A stretch of DNA of 18,094 nt from UBA11475 sp045593005. Lineage in GTDB: Bacteria; Bacillota; Clostridia; Christensenellales; Borkfalkiaceae. Positions 13,764 to 18,094 of the stretch are shown here, piece by piece (the stretch's first letter is position 1; every line of letters begins with the position of its first letter). Where the stretch lies: contig JAZNVV010000041.1 of assembly GCA_045593005.1 (NCBI GenBank), forward strand, positions 1 to 18,094, read 5' to 3'. The notes under the pieces were generated by a model that worked only from the letters and a program-made list of their open reading frames with translations, was not told the DNA's origin and searched no databases. The position numbers and the translations under genes were made by a program.

Positions 13764-15128
13764 ATGAAGATAGTTGTAGTTGGTTGTGGTAAAATCGGTA
13801 AAACGATAATATCAAGCCTTGTCAACGAAAGACACGACGTCGTTGCAATAGACGTTAATCAAAAAGTTATTGAAGAAGTAAGAACGGCTTACGACGTTAT
13901 TGCCCTTTGTGGTAGTGGTACGGAATATTCTGAATTAAAAGAAGCAGGTATTGAAAAAACTGAACTTTTTATTGCAGTAACAGGTTCGGACGAACTCAAT
14001 ATGCTTGCATGTTTCGTTGCCAAAAAAATGGGTGCTAAACACACCGTTGCGCGTATTAGGGATATTGAAAATAACGACGCTAATTTATCGTTTATAAAGG
14101 ATGAATTAGACCTTTCTATGTCAATAAATCCTGAAAGAATGACTGCTGAAGCCATTTATAACCTAATCAAATTACCTTCAGCAACAAAGGTTGAGCATTT
14201 TTCAAACAGTCCTCTTGAAATGATTGAAGTTACCGTAAAAAATGATTCTAACCTTGACGGAATTTCACTTATAGATTTGCGAAAAAACAATAAGGAAAAA
14301 TTCCTTGTCGGATCAGTTTTACGTAACGGAAGAATGTTTGTCCCTAAAGGCTCTTTTACAATACAAAATGGTGATAAATTAGGTATAATCGTTTCAAAAA
14401 AAGACGCGCATAAAGTTTTAAGTATTATGGGCGCTAACCATATTGCAGTTAAAAACGTTATAATTTTAGGTGCAGGGAAGATTTCAAATTATTTAGCAAA
14501 ACTTTTGATAAACAGCAAGCATAACGTAAAACTTATTGATAATGATAAACAAGTTTGCAGAGAAGTTTGTGAGGATCTTCCTGACAACGCTACCGTTATT
14601 CATGGTGACGGCATGTCGCAAGAACTTTTAATTGAAGAAGGAATTTTATCAACTGATGCGTTTGTTGCATTAACTGGTGTTGATGAAAAAAATATACTTA
14701 TTTCCTTTTATGCAGTTTCTCAAAACGTTCCTAAAGTAATAACGAAAGTCAATAGTGACGAACTTGCTAAAATTGCTGACAACTTGGGCTTAAATAGTAT
14801 GATTACCCCTAAAAAAATTGTTGCTGACGTTATTGTTAAATACGCGCGTGCACTTGAAAAGTCAATAGACTCGCAAATTGAAACGTTATATTCTATTATG
14901 AACGGCTTTGCCGAAGCTATAGAATTTAAAGTTTTACCTGACTTTGAATATACAAACATTCCACTTAAGGAAATGGAATTGCACGATAACGTATTAATTG
15001 CTGGTATTACACGTAGCAATACTGCCATTATCCCTAACGGTGACGACGTAATTTTACCTGGCGACAACGTAATCGTTATTGCCGAGGGTAAGCACGTGTT
15101 AAGCCTTTCGGAAATTATTAAGAGGTAA
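13764..15128 (+). CDS. trkA: Potassium uptake regulatory subunit TrkA (two RCK domains)
   Basis: The cytoplasmic gating subunit of a Trk potassium channel/transporter, which binds nucleotides and opens or closes the TrkH pore. At 454 residues it is the double-RCK form. The first Rossmann domain has VVGCGKIGK (5-13) with the ribose-binding Asp30, and a TrkA-C-like domain follows at about 145-222. The second Rossmann domain has IILGAGKISNYLAK (233-246) with an acidic pair near 259-261, then a second C-domain at about 375-454. The second glycine motif is GAGKIS rather than GxGxxG, so that site may bind nucleotide differently. The ATG at 13764 has AGGAG upstream. trkH follows three bases after the stop. 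Confidence 0.95.
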   Translation: MKIVVVGCGKIGKTIISSLVNERHDVVAIDVNQKVIEEVRTAYDVIALCGSGTEYSELKEAGIEKTELFIAVTGSDELNMLACFVAKKMGAKHTVARIRDIENNDANLSFIKDELDLSMSINPERMTAEAIYNLIKLPSATKVEHFSNSPLEMIEVTVKNDSNLDGISLIDLRKNNKEKFLVGSVLRNGRMFVPKGSFTIQNGDKLGIIVSKKDAHKVLSIMGANHIAVKNVIILGAGKISNYLAKLLINSKHNVKLIDNDKQVCREVCEDLPDNATVIHGDGMSQELLIEEGILSTDAFVALTGVDEKNILISFYAVSQNVPKVITKVNSDELAKIADNLGLNSMITPKKIVADVIVKYARALEKSIDSQIETLYSIMNGFAEAIEFKVLPDFEYTNIPLKEMELHDNVLIAGITRSNTAIIPNGDDVILPGDNVIVIAEGKHVLSLSEIIKR

Positions 15129-15131
15129 AAT

Positions 15132-16601
15132 ATGAACTACAAAATTGTAGGCAATACTACCGGCAAGGTTTTGAGAGCAGAAGGCGTTATAATGATATTG
15201 CCAGCCATTGTTTCTTTAATATACGCAGAATGGCTGTCTGCTATTGCTTTATCATCCGTTGCCACAGTAACTTTTTTAATAGGTGCAACTTTAGCACACT
15301 TTATAAAACCAGATAATCAATACCTTTTTGCAAAAGAAGGGTTAATTACCGTTTCACTTGCTTGGATTTCTATTTCGGTTTTCGGAGCGTTACCGTTCAC
15401 TATTAGTGGTCAAATTCCAAACTATATTGACGCTCTTTTTGAAACGGTTAGTGGTTTTACAACTACTGGAGCATCAATTTTACTAGACGTTGAAAGTTTA
15501 AGCCACGGCATGTTGTTTTGGCGTTCTTTTACGCACTGGATAGGAGGAATGGGAATACTCGTATTCGTAATGGCTATCGCATCTAAAAATCCCGACCGAT
15601 CTCTACACATTTTACGTGCTGAAATGCCCGGACCTACCGTCGATAAATTTGTTCCAAAAGCAAAAGACACAACTCTTATTTTATACGTAATTTATACCAC
15701 GCTAACTTTGCTTTTAATTATTATGTTATTGTGTGGGGGAAATTCTCTTTTCGACAGCGTTATACACGCATTTGGGACTGCTGGCACGGGTGGCTTTGGT
15801 ATTAAAGCTGACGGTTTGGCAAGTTATAGCAATTATACACAATGGGTAATCGCTATATTTATGCTACTTTTTGGCTGCAATTTCAATATTTTTTATTTGA
15901 TTATAATCGGCAAATTTACTTCTGCTATTAAAAGCACGGAACTTTTGACGTATTTAGGCATATATGCGACAAGTGTATTGTTGATTGCCTTTAATATTTA
16001 TCAGTTGTACGGCAATTTCTGGGAAGTTTTAAGACACTCTGTATTCCAAACTTCTTCCATTATGACAACGACGGGCTTCTCTACAACCGACTTTACCAAC
16101 TGGCCTGCCCTTTCGCAAACACTTTTACTTGTATTAATGTTTATAGGTGGTTGCGCTGGTTCTACGGCTGGTGGTTTTAAAGTTTCACGTATTGTAATTA
16201 TATTTAAATCTATTTCAAATAACTTAAAGAAAGTTCTTCACCCAAGAACGACAACGACAATTAAACTTGACGGAAAGAAACTTGAAGAAGACACTATTAA
16301 AGGTGTAAGCGCATATCTTGATATTTATATAATTATTTTCTTTATTATATTTTTACTACTTGCGCTTGACCCGTTTAATACGGCAATCGCTGGCGAAAAC
16401 GCTATTTTAACGCACTTTTCTTCGACAGCGGCTTGTATTAACAATATAGGGCCGGGGCTTTCAGTCGTCGGACCTATGAGCAGTTACGCAGTCTACTCAC
16501 CTTTATCAAAAATTATTTTGATATTTGCAATGCTACTCGGCAGACTGGAAATTTATCCTATTTTACTTACGATTAATATCTTTACTTGGATTAAAAAATA
16601 A
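15132..16601 (+). CDS. trkH: Potassium uptake channel subunit TrkH
   Basis: The membrane pore of the Trk/Ktr superfamily, 489 residues, made of four helix-loop-helix repeats. Each pore loop is visible: VSGFTTTGAS (106-115), FGTAGTGGFG (214-223), TSSIMTTTGFST (307-318) and STAACINNIGPG (431-442). Each holds the glycine of the potassium filter. GGCAGSTAGGFK (339-350) is the conserved segment after the third loop. The N-terminal part includes the extra helix pair typical of TrkH rather than KtrB. The ATG at 15132 uses AGAGG inside the end of trkA, so the two are translated together. A terminator follows the stop codon directly. The function is firm; the coupling ion is not readable. Confidence 0.95.
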   Translation: MNYKIVGNTTGKVLRAEGVIMILPAIVSLIYAEWLSAIALSSVATVTFLIGATLAHFIKPDNQYLFAKEGLITVSLAWISISVFGALPFTISGQIPNYIDALFETVSGFTTTGASILLDVESLSHGMLFWRSFTHWIGGMGILVFVMAIASKNPDRSLHILRAEMPGPTVDKFVPKAKDTTLILYVIYTTLTLLLIIMLLCGGNSLFDSVIHAFGTAGTGGFGIKADGLASYSNYTQWVIAIFMLLFGCNFNIFYLIIIGKFTSAIKSTELLTYLGIYATSVLLIAFNIYQLYGNFWEVLRHSVFQTSSIMTTTGFSTTDFTNWPALSQTLLLVLMFIGGCAGSTAGGFKVSRIVIIFKSISNNLKKVLHPRTTTTIKLDGKKLEEDTIKGVSAYLDIYIIIFFIIFLLLALDPFNTAIAGENAILTHFSSTAACINNIGPGLSVVGPMSSYAVYSPLSKIILIFAMLLGRLEIYPILLTINIFTWIKK

Positions 16602-16607
16602 TTAATT

Positions 16608-16637
16608 AGGCTGTTGCTTAACTGCAACAGCCTTTTT
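16608..16637 (+). terminator. Intrinsic terminator of trkAH
   Basis: A ten-base stem (16608-16617 with 16624-16633) with a six-base loop is followed by TTTTTATT. It lies just after the trkH stop. On the minus strand the following run is less T-rich, so it is only a weak terminator for the lipoprotein gene. Confidence 0.9.
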
Positions 16638-16638
16638 A

Positions 16639-18094
16639 TTATATTAAATCTATATATAAATCAGAGTTGTTTTCTATGTGTAAAATAAACTGCAACTTAT
16701 ACTTTGTTACGTTTAATTTGTTTAAATTGTCTACTACGTCTTCCTTTTTAAAAATTATTTTAGAAACACCATCATCTACCATATCGATTGATAAAGTGGT
16801 AAAAGTATATCTATCCGTTTCACTATCAATATAATAAGCCCTTAACTCATACGTTCCGTCAACTTTTTTATATAAAGTATTTACTTTATTGAAATACCCT
16901 ATCACGTAATTAAATTCGTCTTCAATAAGTTCAATAATAACGTTATCGTTATTGCCGTTATTTATGCTCTCATACCCACAAGTTTCACAAACAAATCTTT
17001 CGCCATTATATATCATTTTATGACCTAATGCCCCACGTATACCTATAAAATCACCACAAACAGTACACATTTTTCCTTCAACTTTAGGTTGCGAACAACT
17101 GCCAACTTGCGACGTAACTTGCTCGTACAAATGTTCCTTTACGGCTATTTCTTCTGTAATTTCTTCAAAGCAAATACTACATTTTAACTTAATAAAACCA
17201 CTTTCGCAACAAGTAGCATCTACCCTTAATATTTCTTCATAATTATGTTTGCCAGTCGCTGTTTGTGGGATTTCTCTTATATCTTCTGCTATATTACAAA
17301 TTGAACATTTTGCTATTTCCGTTGCATTTTTAATACACGTAGCGTCAGTATTTAATCTATAATCTAAAAATAAATGTTCCTCCACTCTACTTTGCTCACA
17401 ACAAGAATAATTTATTTTGTGAAAGTCGTTATCATCATGACTAATACTATATAACGGAACTTGTTCATGATTGCTTTTGTCATAGTCCCCGTATGGATTA
17501 TCACAAAGGTCGCATATTGCTTTTGATATGCACGTCGCAACCCCACCAGTATGGCTTAACCTACTTCCTTCATCTTCTTTAGTGTCTTTTATCCCACATA
17601 TGCACGTTGCCGTTTTTGTGCCGTCTTTATTACAACTTGCATCATTATTCGAAACGTAGTTAGTAAACTTATGAGAAACCGTTTCTTTTATGGCATTGCA
17701 ACAAGTGTATATTACGTCGTGTTTTTGATTGTCTATTAAGGTTACTTGGTATACTAAATCAGAACTTTCGTGAACGTTTGTATTTTTAGCCCCGACTATT
17801 ACATCTTTACTACCACACCCGTTATTACAAACAGCCGTTTTTGTACCAGTTCTTAAACAAGTGGCGTTGCCGTCGTACACATAATTAGTAAAACTGTGCC
17901 CCTTTTTTGAAATAGTTAAAATTTCTTTTTCTTTGCACAAGATACATTGTCGCATTTTAGCGCCGTCGCTTGTACAGGGTTCTTTTATAATAACCCACTC
18001 GCCAAAATTATGAGAACAATTTTGCTTGTCATCTGTGTCGTTGTTGTAATTACAAGAGGAAAACATTATATTTAAAATAAATAAACAAAATAAT
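16639..18094 (-). CDS. Cysteine-rich repeat lipoprotein, 5' end beyond the window
   Basis: An unrecognised surface protein. An ATG at 18066 has no ribosome binding site, and the frame stays open to the window edge, encoding LFCLFILNIMFSSC. This is a hydrophobic segment ending in a lipobox-like FSSC, so the true start is off the edge and Cys5 (counted from that ATG) is the likely lipidated residue. After it come 29 more cysteines, all within residues 17-363. They fall in imperfect modules that open with H-x-F/Y (near 19, 57, 132, 231, 274 and 312), continue with an ATC-like cysteine, and end in CxxC (41/44, 185/188, 254/257, 296/299, 334/337, 360/363) or variants CC, CxC and CxxxC. Residues about 370-475 have no cysteine and look like a separate beta-rich domain. 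Metal binding or disulfide knots are both possible. Confidence 0.8.
   Translation of the reverse strand, partial: LFCLFILNIMFSSCNYNNDTDDKQNCSHNFGEWVIIKEPCTSDGAKMRQCILCKEKEILTISKKGHSFTNYVYDGNATCLRTGTKTAVCNNGCGSKDVIVGAKNTNVHESSDLVYQVTLIDNQKHDVIYTCCNAIKETVSHKFTNYVSNNDASCNKDGTKTATCICGIKDTKEDEGSRLSHTGGVATCISKAICDLCDNPYGDYDKSNHEQVPLYSISHDDNDFHKINYSCCEQSRVEEHLFLDYRLNTDATCIKNATEIAKCSICNIAEDIREIPQTATGKHNYEEILRVDATCCESGFIKLKCSICFEEITEEIAVKEHLYEQVTSQVGSCSQPKVEGKMCTVCGDFIGIRGALGHKMIYNGERFVCETCGYESINNGNNDNVIIELIEDEFNYVIGYFNKVNTLYKKVDGTYELRAYYIDSETDRYTFTTLSIDMVDDGVSKIIFKKEDVVDNLNKLNVTKYKLQFILHIENNSDLYIDLI

Noticed and set aside
1..18094. Insertion sequences, phage genes, CRISPR arrays, toxin-antitoxin pairs or tRNAs
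   Set aside because: No transposase, integrase, terminal inverted repeats, spaced direct-repeat array, toxin-like pair or tRNA cloverleaf was seen on either strand.

Overview
The window is an AT-rich, gene-dense chromosomal stretch with short intergenic spacers, canonical sigma-A type promoters, AGGAG-like ribosome binding sites and U-tract terminators. This composition, a SpoVG homologue, a DUF5058 gene and a clostridial-style MurC point to a low-GC Firmicute, probably an uncultured gut-type Clostridia lineage. The exact lineage cannot be read from the sequence. No mobile element, CRISPR array, tRNA or rRNA is visible.

Layout. Bases 1-445 hold no convincing protein gene, but they carry a possible small plus-strand transcription unit (extended -10 promoter, AT-rich inverted repeats, terminator). 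Next come two minus-strand genes: NADP-type isocitrate dehydrogenase (446-1648) and a cytidylate-kinase-like protein (1842-2459). Divergent from these is a three-gene plus-strand operon: a DUF5058 membrane protein, a second six-segment membrane protein of similar layout, and a membrane-anchored M20 metallopeptidase (2695-5655). A two-way terminator separates it from a minus-strand proline operon, proB-proA-proC (8502-5681), with one-base gaps between genes. Upstream on the same strand lie upp (uracil salvage) and spoVG.

murC runs divergently from spoVG. Between them are six T-tracts spaced at about one helical turn, so the DNA there is probably bent. A sugar/drug-type MFS transporter with a large extracytoplasmic insert follows (11239-12888), then a minus-strand GNAT acetyltransferase. 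A two-gene potassium uptake operon trkA-trkH (13764-16601) comes next. The right edge is a cysteine-rich lipoprotein on the minus strand, whose signal peptide begins beyond the window.

How the genes relate. Isocitrate dehydrogenase makes 2-oxoglutarate, the precursor of glutamate, and ProB, ProA and ProC convert glutamate to proline. Proline and potassium are both classic osmotic solutes, although nothing in the sequence shows co-regulation. The least understood parts are the DUF5058/partner/M20 operon, the cysteine-rich repeat lipoprotein and the candidate RNA at the left end.
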